DNA of 64,000 bases, from assembly GCA_022509025.1 (NCBI GenBank), contig JAFLUB010000006.1, positions 1 through 64,000 of the forward strand, read 5' to 3'. The position numbers and the translations under genes were made by a program. Positions 30,161 to 40,734 of the stretch are shown piece after piece. The notes below the pieces were generated by a model. The model was not told the DNA's origin. It did no database searches and was given only the letters and a program-made list of their open reading frames with translations. The stretch comes from Oscillospiraceae bacterium. GTDB taxonomy: Bacteria; Bacillota; Clostridia; UBA1381. How positions within the stretch are numbered: position 1 is the stretch's first letter; each line of letters begins with the position of its first letter.

Positions 30161-30880
30161 TTATATACGTTCTCCCAATGCAATATCCTTTATTACCTCG
30201 CCCGCTGCTATAAGTCCCGCCGCAGCCGGCACAAACGCTGTGCTGCCCGGGATATCGCGCTTGGCGCTTTCCTCTTCGGTTGCCTCAACCGGACGTATCG
30301 GCTTTTCCTGTGAATAGACAACCTTCAGCTTTTTCACGCCGCGTTTTCTTAGTTCATACCTCATTGTTCTCGCAAGAGGACAAACAGAGGTTTTATAAAT
30401 ATCAGCCACCTCAAACCGCCACGCGTCAAGCTTATTCCCCGCGCCCATGCAGCTTATTATAGGCACATTTGCCGCCTTTGCGCGCATGACAAGCTCAATT
30501 TTCGCGGTCACGGTATCTATCGCGTCCACAACGTAATCATATTCCGAAAAATCATATTCGTCCGCGTTATCCGGCATATAAAAGCAATTATGCGCATTTA
30601 TTATAATGTCCGGATTAATAGACAGCGCGCGTTCTTTCATAACATCAACTTTATATTTCCCGACTGTTTCCCTTGTCGCAATAATCTGTCTGTTCAGATT
30701 CGTAAGGCAAACCGTGTCATTATCGAATATATCTATTGTTCCTATGCCGCTCCTCACAAGCGCCTCGACTGTATATCCACCCACGCCGCCTATACCGAAC
30801 ACGGCAACCCGCGCGTTTCTGAGCTTTTCCATCCCCTCCGCGCCTAAAAGGAGCTGTGTTCTTGAAAATTGATTCAGCAT
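30161..30880 (-). CDS. tcdA: tRNA threonylcarbamoyladenosine dehydratase (TcdA, ThiF/MoeB family)
   Basis: FSRTQLLLGAEGMEKLRNARVAVFGIGGVGGYTVEALVRSGIGTIDIFDNDTVCLTNLNRQI. Confidence 0.9.
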   Translation of the reverse strand: MLNQFSRTQLLLGAEGMEKLRNARVAVFGIGGVGGYTVEALVRSGIGTIDIFDNDTVCLTNLNRQIIATRETVGKYKVDVMKERALSINPDIIINAHNCFYMPDNADEYDFSEYDYVVDAIDTVTAKIELVMRAKAANVPIISCMGAGNKLDAWRFEVADIYKTSVCPLARTMRYELRKRGVKKLKVVYSQEKPIRPVEATEEESAKRDIPGSTAFVPAAAGLIAAGEVIKDIALGERI

Positions 30881-31725
30881 TTTTTACCCCTTTCATCGTA
30901 ATCGTCCAGAAAATTGTATTCCCGCTCATTATCGTGATAGCCTATGATTGTTGTCAGGTTCACGTTCTGCACACTGTTGAAAATATTCTTATCAATATAC
31001 GGGCTTGTCTGACGGAATTTTTTTATAAGCTCTTTCATTTCCTGACGTTTTGAATGTCCGACTCCGTCCTCGCTGTCAGCAATATTCTCCGTAAAACGGC
31101 AGGCGCACTGTATAAACTGCAATTCGTTCCTTCTCGCCCACGCGATAATATCCTTTTCCTTTACCATGTACAGCGGACGTATCAATTCCATTCCGGGGTG
31201 GTTCGTGCTGTGCAATTTGGGCATCATAGTCTGAATTTGCGCGCCGTACAGCATACCCATAAGTATAGTTTCTATCACATCGTCAAAATGGTGTCCGAGC
31301 GCAATCTTATTACAGCCGAGTTTCTGCGCCTCTTTATAGAGATAGCCGCGCCGCATTCTCGCGCACAGATAACACGGGTGGTCGCCAACATTCACAACAG
31401 AGTCAAATATCTGCGTTTCAAATATATGAATGGGTATATTTAAAAGCTTCGCGTTATCTATTATTCTTTTGCGATTCTCCGGGTTATAACCCGGGTCCAT
31501 CACAAGATATTCCGCATCAAATTTAACAACACCATGACGCTGTATCTCCTGCACGCATTTCGCCAGAAGCATCGAGTCCTTACCGCCTGAAATACACACC
31601 GCGATTTTATCGCCTTCGTTAATCATTTTGTATTTGTTTATTCCTGCTATGAACCGTTTCCATATTGATTTTCTATAGGTTTTAATTATACTTCGTTCGA
31701 TTTCCTTGTATCTTTCCAATTTCAT
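30874..31725 (-). CDS. TtcA-family tRNA 2-thiocytidine synthetase-like ATPase
   Basis: IAVCISGGKDSMLLAKCVQEI PP-loop; CYLCARMRRGYLYKEAQKLGCNKIALGHHFDDVIETILM. Confidence 0.88.
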   Translation of the reverse strand: MKLERYKEIERSIIKTYRKSIWKRFIAGINKYKMINEGDKIAVCISGGKDSMLLAKCVQEIQRHGVVKFDAEYLVMDPGYNPENRKRIIDNAKLLNIPIHIFETQIFDSVVNVGDHPCYLCARMRRGYLYKEAQKLGCNKIALGHHFDDVIETILMGMLYGAQIQTMMPKLHSTNHPGMELIRPLYMVKEKDIIAWARRNELQFIQCACRFTENIADSEDGVGHSKRQEMKELIKKFRQTSPYIDKNIFNSVQNVNLTTIIGYHDNEREYNFLDDYDERGKKC

Positions 31726-31869
31726 TACCCCATCTTATTTTACTGATTATATAATTGTATCACATATACAAGAAAATTTCCACATAAAATTTTATCTTGG
31801 CGGCAAATTTCGATCTTGGTTCAATAAAACAAACCGCGCCAAAACCAATCAGTTCTGACACGGTATTTA

Positions 31870-32622
31870 TTAAAGCACCTTATTAAGGAAGTCAATCGTT
31901 CTCGGTTCCTTTGGATTTTTGATAACCTCCTCGGGAGTTCCTTCCTCAACTATATATCCGCCGTCCATGAATATGACACGGTCGGCAACCTCTCTTGCGA
32001 AGCCCATCTCATGGGTTACAATTACCATCGTCATTCCGTCAGCGGCAAGCTGCTTCATAACGTTTAAAACCTCGCCGACCATTTCAGGGTCGAGTGCGGA
32101 TGTAGGCTCGTCAAAGAGCATTATATCGGGATTCATGCAGAGCGCTCTTGCAATTGCGACACGCTGCTTCTGACCGCCTGAAAGCTGGCTTGGATACGCA
32201 GAAACTTTATCCGAAAGCCCTACCTTTTCAAGCATATGAACCGCCTGCTGTTTCGCTTCTTCCTTTGAAGCTTTTTTCAAATCCACAGGCGCAAGAGTAA
32301 GGTTTTTTAACACATTCAGATTATTGAAAAGATTGAAGTGCTGGAAAACCATTCCGACATTTTCACGAACCTTGTTTATATTGATTTTCTTATCGGTAAT
32401 TTTATATCCGTCTACCACGACCTCGCCCGCCGTAATATCCTCGAGACGGTTCAGGCAGCGCAGGAAAGTTGATTTTCCGCTTCCCGAAGGTCCGATTATA
32501 CAAACAACCTCACCCTCATAGATATCTGTCGAGATATCCTTTAAAACCTCCAGCTTGCCGAAATTCTTTTTGAGATGTGAAACGTGGATTTTTACATCTT
32601 TACTTCTCACGGTCATGGTCAA
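31870..32622 (-). CDS. Polar amino-acid ABC transporter ATP-binding protein
   Basis: Walker [57 protein letters not shown]. Confidence 0.95.
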   Translation of the reverse strand: MTMTVRSKDVKIHVSHLKKNFGKLEVLKDISTDIYEGEVVCIIGPSGSGKSTFLRCLNRLEDITAGEVVVDGYKITDKKININKVRENVGMVFQHFNLFNNLNVLKNLTLAPVDLKKASKEEAKQQAVHMLEKVGLSDKVSAYPSQLSGGQKQRVAIARALCMNPDIMLFDEPTSALDPEMVGEVLNVMKQLAADGMTMVIVTHEMGFAREVADRVIFMDGGYIVEEGTPEEVIKNPKEPRTIDFLNKVL

Positions 32623-33304
32623 GCCTCCTCTCCACTGCTTTCGATAGCTGTGACAGCAGCGTTATTACAACTAAATACATAACCGCCACAATCGCCCATG
32701 TCTGGAAGGATTTAAACGTGTTCGCCTGAACATTTTTCGCGGTATTAACAAGCTCCGGGAAACCTATAACCGACAAAATCGATGTATCCTTCAAAGTGAT
32801 TATAAATTGGTTTATGATACTGGGTATCATTATTTTAACAGCCTGCGGAAGTATAACGCGCTGCATTGCGCGCCAATACGGAAGTCCGAGACTTCTCGAA
32901 GCCTCCATCTGACCCTTGTCTACCGCCTGGATACCGCCGCGGATAATTTCCGCCATATACGCGCCGCAGTTCAGGGCAAGACATATCGTACCTGCCTGCA
33001 ACCCGGTAAGAACTATATTTTTTCCTATATGTAATATTGTGTTAAACAGATACGGAACTCCGAAAAATACGAAGAACGCAAGAACTATCATTGGAACACC
33101 GCGAATAACATTGACAAATATCGCCGATATCGCATTACATATTTTACTCTTGACTACGCTCAGTATTCCGAAAATCAAACCGAGAATACACGCGAAGAAC
33201 AATCCCCATAAAGCGAGAATAAGGGTTTGTCCCATTGCTTTAAGAAGCAGTGTTCCGTAATCGGTTATAATTTGAACCATCTTAATCCTCCATCCAACCG
33301 CCAT
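32600..33304 (-). CDS. Amino-acid ABC transporter permease
   Basis: [46 protein letters not shown], His/Glu/Gln/Arg/opine TM family. Confidence 0.94.
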   Translation of the reverse strand: MAVGWRIKMVQIITDYGTLLLKAMGQTLILALWGLFFACILGLIFGILSVVKSKICNAISAIFVNVIRGVPMIVLAFFVFFGVPYLFNTILHIGKNIVLTGLQAGTICLALNCGAYMAEIIRGGIQAVDKGQMEASRSLGLPYWRAMQRVILPQAVKIMIPSIINQFIITLKDTSILSVIGFPELVNTAKNVQANTFKSFQTWAIVAVMYLVVITLLSQLSKAVERRLDHDREK

Positions 33305-33323
33305 TAGGCGGAACTAATTGTAA

Positions 33324-33455
33324 TGCGACGTTTATTTTCGCATTTTGTAACGTGGAAAAGAAACAAGCAGATTCCCCTTTTGAGGGACGCTGACGTATGC
33401 TGATACTTCAAGTTCCGAAAAAGGGTGAGGTGCGCCGTTTATTTTTCGCGTTACC
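33324..33455. repeat. Family B intergenic palindromic repeat, copy 2, with flanking imperfect direct repeats
   Basis: Core 33349-33455; TGCGACGTTTATTTTCGC (33324) and TGCGCCGTTTATTTTTCGC (33431) as direct repeats. Confidence 0.85.
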
Positions 33456-33467
33456 CCATTCCAAAAT

Positions 33468-33492
33468 ACGGGCGCCGTATATAGGCGCCCGT
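33468..33492 (-). terminator. Hairpin downstream of substrate-binding protein gene
   Basis: ACGGGCGCCtatataCGGCGCCCGT then ATTTT on minus strand. Confidence 0.7.
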
Positions 33493-33519
33493 CATTGGTT
33501 TTTGATTTATATTATGCAA

Positions 33520-34302
33520 TTATCCAAGATACTTTGCTATAATCTCATCGTATTTACCGTTAGCCTTTATGTTTGCAAGACCTGCATTGAACATATCGAT
33601 AAGTTCCTGATTGTCAGCATTGAAGATTGCGAAACCGTAAGGATTACCCTCGTTTTCTGTACCCTCAACAATCTTTAAATCAAGACCGCCGTCCTTTATT
33701 GAAGATGCCATAATCGGTGTGTCCTCGAAGCAAGCTACTGCCTGACCGCCTGCAACTGCCTGATACATTGTCGGCGAATCCTCAAAATATGTAATGTTGA
33801 AGCCGTTTGCATCCTTAAGACTCTCAGCATATGCAGCACCCTGTGTACCTGTCTTTACTGCTACAGTCTGACCTGCTAAATCAGCAAAACCTGCGATAGT
33901 TGAGTCAGCCTTAACTGTCATACACTGTGTAGCATCATAATATCCGTCTGAGAAAATCCAGCCGCTTTCCTTACGCTCGTCTGTAATTGAAGCGCCGGCA
34001 ATCATACCATCTGCCTGACCTGCCTGACAAGCCGCGATTGCAGCGTCCCAACCGAGACTGTTCATTTCATACTCGAAGCCCTGGTCTTCAGCGATTGCGG
34101 CAACGATATCAACGTCGATACCTACGAAGTTACCACTATTGTCTGTGTATTCAAACGGCTTGAACACAGTGTCAGTAGCAATAACCCATTTCTTATCCGA
34201 AGCGTTTGTATCAGCATTGTCATTCTTCGGAGCAGTGCCGCAGCCTGCAAGCATTCCCGCAAGTATTCCTGCAGATAATACTACTGTAAGTAATTTTTTC
34301 AT
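33520..34302 (-). CDS. Amino-acid ABC transporter substrate-binding lipoprotein
   Basis: Lipobox LAGMLAGCG; SBP_bac_3 (WVIATDTVFKPFEYTDNSGNFVGIDVDIVAAIAEDQGFEYEM). Confidence 0.94.
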   Translation of the reverse strand: MKKLLTVVLSAGILAGMLAGCGTAPKNDNADTNASDKKWVIATDTVFKPFEYTDNSGNFVGIDVDIVAAIAEDQGFEYEMNSLGWDAAIAACQAGQADGMIAGASITDERKESGWIFSDGYYDATQCMTVKADSTIAGFADLAGQTVAVKTGTQGAAYAESLKDANGFNITYFEDSPTMYQAVAGGQAVACFEDTPIMASSIKDGGLDLKIVEGTENEGNPYGFAIFNADNQELIDMFNAGLANIKANGKYDEIIAKYLG

Positions 34303-34409
34303 TTTCCATCTTTCCTTTCAAAATTTGTTTTTTCCGATTATTACCAACATATATTATACCTTTACATGCGGATATTGTCAAGAAAAATTTATATTATGTC
34401 TCTCTTTAC

Positions 34410-37400
34410 TCAGTTCAGTTTTCCCGCTTTCAGGTTATCTATCTCAGTTGCCCATGTGAAATTCTTTTCCTGTCTCACTGCAAGAACCTCGATTGCATTG
34501 AAGTTTTCAGGCGCAGAAAATTCAACTTCGCCAATCTTTTTATCATTAATAGACAGGCTGCATTTCTTCGCCGCAAAATCAGCCTCGGCTGTGATATGGT
34601 ATACCGCTTCGAGATCAGTTGAACCCGTATCCTTCCATTCAGCCGTTTCAAGACCGGTGTTTGAGATACCGCCGCCCGTTGAATACTGAAGTCCCTGACC
34701 GTTTACAGTGCGGATACCTAAGAATACTTTACCGTTACCGTCCGCGAGACGTATCTCACCATATGAGGCTCCGCCCTCGCACACGCCCGGCATCCAGTCA
34801 AATTCAACCAGGGCTGTTCCGTCTATTTCAAACGGCGCGGTGTAAACAGCGTTTCTGTTACCCTTTGAAGAACCGGAAATACCCATCACCTTACTGCTCT
34901 TGCCCGCAATAACACCTATGCTGTCAAGCGGAGCCGGCTTTGTTCCTTCCCATCCTGCGGCATCGCCTATGTTGTAGCTTTCAAAATCCTCGTCTATGTA
35001 TATGTTCCAGCTCTTGCCGTTTTTATCCGTGTATTCCGTGTACGAAGCGGTAAGCAGCGGGTTTTCCGTAGGCTCAGGAGTTGCCTCTTGGACAGGCTCA
35101 GGTATTACGCCTGTTTTCATGCCCTCAACGTATCTGTCGGACTGATCCGCGTCATAGAACGCGTGCTTACCAAGATAGATAAGCTTTCTTTCACCGTCCC
35201 ATTCAACCTTCATTCCGACAGCTTCCGCCATTGCGCGGAGCGGAATCATCGTTCTGTCATTGATTGCCGCCGCCGGAACATCGAGTGTGTAAGGTTTATC
35301 ATTTACGGTATATTCAGCCTTATCAAGTGTCATCTTTACATTGTAGCCGTTACCCTCGAAACCCACCTCGCGCGTATCGCCGTTCCAGTCTACCCTCATA
35401 CCGAGGTTCTCCGCGATAAAGCGCACGGGAACGAGAGTTCTGTCGCCGACTATCATAGGCGCAACATTTTCGTCCTCCGGGTCGATTCGAGCTATATCGT
35501 TACCTACAATTGCATTCGGACAATCAATCATAAGCTTCATACTGAATGTGCCGGGTTTTACCGCGCCTATATAATATGCCTGATGTTCACCGGTAAGGTC
35601 TGGATTTGTAAGCTTCTCGCCGTCCTTTATAACATAGCCCTCAAACACGGGCACCTGCGTTGTCTCCGCACCGAGATAGTAGCTTACGTTTGCAGGCTGA
35701 TTGTAATGATTGTTCTGCATCGCGATTGACGCTCTGTAATACGAGTCGTGCATAAGCGTCGGAATTTTATATGACGTCGGAATAGCCGTAGAGTAAATTC
35801 TGATTTCCTTTTCGTCCGTCGTTTTCCATATTATCTCGTCGCGCCAGTCGCCGAACAGGTCAGCCGCAACGCACGGTACAGCTTTTGTTCCGCTATTAGA
35901 CGCGCAGCCTGTCGCTTCCATGAGAATATCTATCGTCTTATCCTCCCAGTTCCACTTTGAAACTGTGATTCCGTCAAGGAATTCGCTCAGCAAATCCCCG
36001 TCCCAGTAAACCTTGAAGTTAATGGGGAAAGAGCCAGTCAGAGCAACAGTACCGTCAGGATTTCTGTAATCTGTTTTATCCCATTCGTCTATTATCGTTT
36101 CACCCGTGAAGCTTGACGGTATCTGAGCAGTGGAGGCCCATACCTCGTGACCTCTATAAGTCGGGTCAATATCTCCCGAACGGCTTCTGCCGGTATCCTT
36201 GAACTTACCATAACCCCATGCTACCTGACCTGTTCTTGCGTCATGCAGGTCAGTGTTAGCCATAAGAGGATGATTCTCATGACACGCCCATACGAGATAA
36301 CCGCCGAAATCCGGGTCCATTTTTGCCACGTCGAACGCGTCGCCGTGGAGCAGCTTCTGCTCTTTACCGTCATTGTCTATAGCCTTTGTCGCATACATCG
36401 GAGTTCCGTCATGGTCGATTGCCGCCGGACCCGATAAAATTTCATCTTTACCATCAAAATCAACATCGGCAACAGCCATATTATGATTCCATGCGCCGTA
36501 AATACTGTCCGCATCCTCCTTATTCGGAGCCATGTATTCCCAGTCAACAACGAATTTGTTATCCTCCATATGCCATGCCGCCGCGCCGACATTATCCCAG
36601 GCGCCGCGCACCATAACGATACCGGGAGTTACGCCGTCAAGATATGCGAGTCCAAACAGAAAATGACTTGCGCGCTTAGTAAGACGTCCCGTGTCAGAGT
36701 AATTATACGACCAGCCTGAAAGGGGTTCTTTTGCGGGAAGTAAATCAGTTCTGTCTATTTCCGCGCCTGTTTCACCGTCATATACCGATAAAAATTCAGG
36801 TGTTGAAACTACATATTGTCTATCCTGGAAGATTGCAAGGTTGGCCTCGTCCTTGGTATAGTCTGTTATTTTATCTCCGTTTGTGTCGCCTATCTCATTT
36901 CCTGCGCCGTCAACTGTGCCCTCAAATGAACGCATGACAAGCTCGGACTTACCATCGCCGTTGAAGTCGTAGACAAGCATATTTATATCATGCTCGTTAA
37001 TCTCATTCGGTCCGATATCTATCGTCCACATATGGGTGCCGTCAAGTTTATACGCCTCAATCAGCGGATATGTGGTTCTCGTTTTTGTGTCCATGCTCGG
37101 AATACGGCGCAGAAGGATTTCATACTCACCGTCACCGTCAAGGTCGCCGACTGTCGCATCGTCTATATTATAGCCCTCGCGCGCTGTAATTTTAAATGAT
37201 ATGTACGCATTGTTCCATGCGGTTGTCTCGGTTTTTACACCGTTCTCCTTACCGTCCTGAACCTCCGCCAGGGCATATTCAGCTCCGGACGGTGCGCCTA
37301 TGTCAAAATAGCTTGACGCATTAATCGGCTCATTATTGAGTTTTTCGCCGTTGCGGTACAAATTATAGCATAAGTCATTTGAGTCCGTGCCTAAGAAACG

Positions 37401-37655
37401 CCAGCTGACAAGCGTTCCGCCCTCTCCCGGCACGGCGGTCAGTCCGCGCGTAAGATACTCAAACCGTCTGTCATTTTTCGGACGGCTTTCATAAAGCCGC
37501 TGCGTCTCAGCTCTGTCCGAAGCGTTAAATTCATCGGTATAATGTCCGAGTGTCATACCGTCTCCGTCCGTAAACGCGTCATACTTTGCCATGACAGGCA
37601 TGCACGATGCCGCTACCGTTATCGCCGCCGTCAAAGCCAAAATTCTTTTCATCAT
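34410..37655 (-). CDS. Secreted rhamnogalacturonan lyase (PL11-like) with copper-amine-oxidase-like and C-terminal domains
   Basis: FEYLTRGLTAVPGEGGTLVSWRFLGTDSNDLCYNLYRNGEKLN, DATVGDLDGDGEYEILLRR, VYDFNGDGKSELVMRSFEGTVDGAG, YDWRDEIIWKTTDEKEIRIYSTAIPT-type PL11 blocks; LVPVRFIAENLGMRVDWNGDTREVGFEG. Confidence 0.92.
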   Translation of the reverse strand: MMKRILALTAAITVAASCMPVMAKYDAFTDGDGMTLGHYTDEFNASDRAETQRLYESRPKNDRRFEYLTRGLTAVPGEGGTLVSWRFLGTDSNDLCYNLYRNGEKLNNEPINASSYFDIGAPSGAEYALAEVQDGKENGVKTETTAWNNAYISFKITAREGYNIDDATVGDLDGDGEYEILLRRIPSMDTKTRTTYPLIEAYKLDGTHMWTIDIGPNEINEHDINMLVYDFNGDGKSELVMRSFEGTVDGAGNEIGDTNGDKITDYTKDEANLAIFQDRQYVVSTPEFLSVYDGETGAEIDRTDLLPAKEPLSGWSYNYSDTGRLTKRASHFLFGLAYLDGVTPGIVMVRGAWDNVGAAAWHMEDNKFVVDWEYMAPNKEDADSIYGAWNHNMAVADVDFDGKDEILSGPAAIDHDGTPMYATKAIDNDGKEQKLLHGDAFDVAKMDPDFGGYLVWACHENHPLMANTDLHDARTGQVAWGYGKFKDTGRSRSGDIDPTYRGHEVWASTAQIPSSFTGETIIDEWDKTDYRNPDGTVALTGSFPINFKVYWDGDLLSEFLDGITVSKWNWEDKTIDILMEATGCASNSGTKAVPCVAADLFGDWRDEIIWKTTDEKEIRIYSTAIPTSYKIPTLMHDSYYRASIAMQNNHYNQPANVSYYLGAETTQVPVFEGYVIKDGEKLTNPDLTGEHQAYYIGAVKPGTFSMKLMIDCPNAIVGNDIARIDPEDENVAPMIVGDRTLVPVRFIAENLGMRVDWNGDTREVGFEGNGYNVKMTLDKAEYTVNDKPYTLDVPAAAINDRTMIPLRAMAEAVGMKVEWDGERKLIYLGKHAFYDADQSDRYVEGMKTGVIPEPVQEATPEPTENPLLTASYTEYTDKNGKSWNIYIDEDFESYNIGDAAGWEGTKPAPLDSIGVIAGKSSKVMGISGSSKGNRNAVYTAPFEIDGTALVEFDWMPGVCEGGASYGEIRLADGNGKVFLGIRTVNGQGLQYSTGGGISNTGLETAEWKDTGSTDLEAVYHITAEADFAAKKCSLSINDKKIGEVEFSAPENFNAIEVLAVRQEKNFTWATEIDNLKAGKLN

Positions 37656-37849
37656 GGTCATCTCCCCTTCATTAAAATATTTTGTAATATTACTGTAATT
37701 TTAACATATATTCACTAAATATTCAATTGTATAGTACAAAATATATAAAATTTATTTTTACTATTGATTTTAAGTAAAAATTCTGTTAGAATATAAATGT
37801 TTTTTGCGCGAGGCAGAAAATAATGTAGTATGGTAGGAGGAAAAAAATA

Positions 37850-38830
37850 ATGGCACCACAACAAGGAACATTATTGTCTTACAGACCTGATATAAAGGTC
37901 GTAGACGCAACAATCCGCGACGGCGGACTGGTAAACAGCTTTTACTTCACTGATGAGTTCGTTAAGAAGCTCTATAAGGCGAATGTGAAAGCGGGAGTAG
38001 ATTACATGGAATTTGGCTATAAGGCATCAAAGGAGATTTTCGATGTCGACAAATTCGGTAAGTGGAAATTCTGCGATGAGGAAGATTTGAGAAGCATCGT
38101 CGGAGAAAACGATACAAATCTGAAGATATCCGTTATGGCGGATGTCGGCAGAACTGATTTGGAGCACGATATTCTGGACAAGCAGGACAGTGTTATTGAT
38201 TTGGTACGCGTTGCAACGTACATAAACACTATCCCCGCCGCTATAGATATGGCGGAGTACTGCAAGGCTAAGGGCTATGAAACAAGTATCAATATCATGG
38301 CGATATCCACGTCAAGTGACAGAGATATCAAGCAGGCTCTTGAGCTTATCGGCCAGAGTGGAACCGACATGATTTATATTGTTGACAGCTACGGCTCAAT
38401 GTACCCGGAGCAGATTCGCGAGCTGTCGGAGATGTATCTGGAAGTCGGAGAAAAGTACGGCAAGAAAATTGGTATTCATGCGCATAACAATCAGCAGATG
38501 GCGTTTGCTAATACTATTGAAGCTACCGCAAGAGGCGTGAGTATGCTTGACGCAACAATGAGCGGCATGGGCAGAGGCGCCGGTAACTGCGCTATAGAAG
38601 CGCTGATAGGCTTCCTTAAAAATCCGAAGTACAGAATTGACCCGATATTTAAATTCATCCAGGATGAAATGGTTAAGCTAAAGAAGGAAGGTCTTGTTTG
38701 GGGATACGATATTCCGTATCTTATCACGGGACTTCTGAATGTTCATCCGCGTTCGGCTATCGACTGCATCAAGCAGGAAAGAACCGATTACGCAAACTTC
38801 TTCCAGGAGATATGGGATAAAGAAGCATAA
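37850..38830 (+). CDS. DRE-TIM metallolyase / aldolase catalytic domain protein (HMGL-like)
   Basis: IKVVDATIRDGGLVNSFYFTDEFVKKLYKANVKAGVDYMEFGYK; IGIHAHNNQQMAFANTIEATARGVSMLDATMSGMGRGAGNCAIEAL. Confidence 0.88.
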   Translation: MAPQQGTLLSYRPDIKVVDATIRDGGLVNSFYFTDEFVKKLYKANVKAGVDYMEFGYKASKEIFDVDKFGKWKFCDEEDLRSIVGENDTNLKISVMADVGRTDLEHDILDKQDSVIDLVRVATYINTIPAAIDMAEYCKAKGYETSINIMAISTSSDRDIKQALELIGQSGTDMIYIVDSYGSMYPEQIRELSEMYLEVGEKYGKKIGIHAHNNQQMAFANTIEATARGVSMLDATMSGMGRGAGNCAIEALIGFLKNPKYRIDPIFKFIQDEMVKLKKEGLVWGYDIPYLITGLLNVHPRSAIDCIKQERTDYANFFQEIWDKEA

Positions 38831-38851
38831 TTTGTGTATAACAAAGTAAAA

Positions 38852-38903
38852 AGGGGCTGTGACAAAACGATTTTAAAAATCGGGTTGTTCACAGCCCTGT
38901 TTT
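38852..38903. terminator. Terminator between convergent genes
   Basis: ggggctgtgacaaaacgattttaaaaatcgggttgttcacagccct + T-run. Confidence 0.85.
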
Positions 38904-39145
38904 TATTTGTTTCTATGTACTAATCTATATATTCCGTAAATAATCAGTCCGATAATTACGACTAATGCGAAAATACCGAGAACAATAAGTGCTATATCTC
39001 CCGCGAGAGTCGGACGAAGCGCTACATTTTCAGAGCCGCCGAACACCGTCATAGGAATTCTCAAATGTCTATTCAGCACTAACGCGGCAAGCGACAATAC
39101 AAACGCTATACCACATATTCCGTAAATTACAAAATATTTTTTCAA
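38903..39145 (-). CDS. Small two-TM hypothetical membrane protein
   Basis: 80 aa, two hydrophobic segments; same strand and close to mntP. Confidence 0.6.
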   Translation of the reverse strand: MKKYFVIYGICGIAFVLSLAALVLNRHLRIPMTVFGGSENVALRPTLAGDIALIVLGIFALVVIIGLIIYGIYRLVHRNK

Positions 39146-39157
39146 ATTGAATACTCC

Positions 39158-39718
39158 TTAAAATATCCCTATTCCTTCCAGCAATATCTTAATTCCAAGC
39201 AGGACAAGAATCACGCCGCCGCATATTTCCGCTTTGGATTTATATTTATATCCGAACACGCTTCCTATTTTTACTCCCGCTGCGCTTAGAACAAATGTGA
39301 CAATGCCTATAAACGAAATAGCGGGAATAATTGCCACGTCAAGGAATGCGAATGTAACGCCTATAGCGAGCGCGTCTATACTGGTTGCGACAGCAAGCAG
39401 AAACATTGTTTTAATGTCCATAAGACTGTCTACGCCCTCTTCCTCGTTTCCAAGCGCCTCCTTTATCATGTTTGCGCCGATTAAGGCAAGAAGAATAAAC
39501 GCAATCCAATGGTCGAATTTTGAGACAAGCTCCGAAAAGCGGCTGCCTAAAAGGTATCCGATAAGCGGCATCAGCGCCTGAAATCCACCAAACCACGCTC
39601 CCGCTTTCAACATATGCTTTACTTCTATTTTCCCGAGTGAAAGTCCCTTACAGACCGATACCGCAAAAGCGTCCATTGATAAACCCACCGCTAAAATAAA
39701 TAATTCCAGAATTCCCAT
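39158..39718 (-). CDS. mntP: Putative manganese efflux pump MntP
   Basis: [61 protein letters not shown]; duplicated DAFAV/DALAIG motifs. Confidence 0.92.
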   Translation of the reverse strand: MGILELFILAVGLSMDAFAVSVCKGLSLGKIEVKHMLKAGAWFGGFQALMPLIGYLLGSRFSELVSKFDHWIAFILLALIGANMIKEALGNEEEGVDSLMDIKTMFLLAVATSIDALAIGVTFAFLDVAIIPAISFIGIVTFVLSAAGVKIGSVFGYKYKSKAEICGGVILVLLGIKILLEGIGIF

Positions 39719-39769
39719 ATAACTATCCCCTTCATTCTCAATTTTCCATCTCACGCTGTGAGCAAGTTT

Positions 39770-40729
39770 CTATCTTATTAAAAGATACGCTGTAAAGCCA
39801 AGATACATGACTATCATAACGATTCCCGCTCCGCGATTTATTTTTTTATTAATCAGGGCAAATATATAGGTAACAGCCAAAACGCCTGTCAATATAAGCG
39901 CGTCGAAAACAGTGTTCATATCCGTATTAATATTGCTTATCGTAGATGAAATACCGAGTATAAACAGTACGTTGAAAACATTTGAGCCCATAACATTTCC
40001 CACGGCAATGTCATTCTGCTTTTTGCGCGCTGCGACGATTGACGTTACAAGCTCCGGAAGCGATGTTCCTATCGCGACAACGGTAAGCGCTACAACCTTC
40101 TCGCTCAGTCCCGCCTTCAGCGCAAGTTCCTGCGCGCCTTTAACGGTAAGCTCACCACCTATGATAACCCCCGCAACACCGGCAATGATGAATAAAATAC
40201 ATTTCCACATGGGCATTTTATTCTCTGCATCGTCTCCCGCGTCAGGTATACACGAAGCTTCGCGTTTGCCGGAAATAATTGAAACCGTCATAAACACCGC
40301 AAATATCAAAAGCAGCATGGCACCGTCAAATCTTGTCAGCGCAATCTGTCCGCCGTTCATGGTAAGAAGAAGCGCAAGCATTACAACCGTAATGGCGATA
40401 CAGAAAGGGAAATCACGCTTTAGAATATTTTTCTTTACTGCGACCGGTGCAAACAGCGCGCTTGCTCCCAAAACGACAAGCGTATTAAACATATTTGAGC
40501 CTATCACGTTTCCAATCGCTATTTCATTACTGCCCTGAAGAGACGCGGTCACGCTCACCGCCGCCTCAGGAAGACTTGTTCCTAACGCTACAACTGTAAG
40601 ACCCACAAGATATGCCGGAATTTTCAGCTTGTCCGACAAACCGCACGCACCGTCTACAAATACATCCGCGCCCTTGACAAGCAGAATAAATCCTCCTATA
40701 AGAAATATAATCATAAGTATTGTGTTCAT
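39770..40729 (-). CDS. CaCA-family cation (Ca2+/Na+ or H+) antiporter
   Basis: Twin alpha repeats VALGTSLPEAAVSVTASLQGSNEIAIGNVIGSNMFN and VAIGTSLPELVTSIVAARKKQNDIAVGNVMGSNVFN; start trimmed to MNTILMIIF. Confidence 0.92.
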   Translation of the reverse strand: MNTILMIIFLIGGFILLVKGADVFVDGACGLSDKLKIPAYLVGLTVVALGTSLPEAAVSVTASLQGSNEIAIGNVIGSNMFNTLVVLGASALFAPVAVKKNILKRDFPFCIAITVVMLALLLTMNGGQIALTRFDGAMLLLIFAVFMTVSIISGKREASCIPDAGDDAENKMPMWKCILFIIAGVAGVIIGGELTVKGAQELALKAGLSEKVVALTVVAIGTSLPELVTSIVAARKKQNDIAVGNVMGSNVFNVLFILGISSTISNINTDMNTVFDALILTGVLAVTYIFALINKKINRGAGIVMIVMYLGFTAYLLIR

Positions 40730-40734
40730 TGTAA

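Noticed and set aside
33468-33492. GGGCGCC hairpin as part of family B
   Set aside because: Not shared by the other two family B copies; best explained as the terminator of the substrate-binding protein gene.
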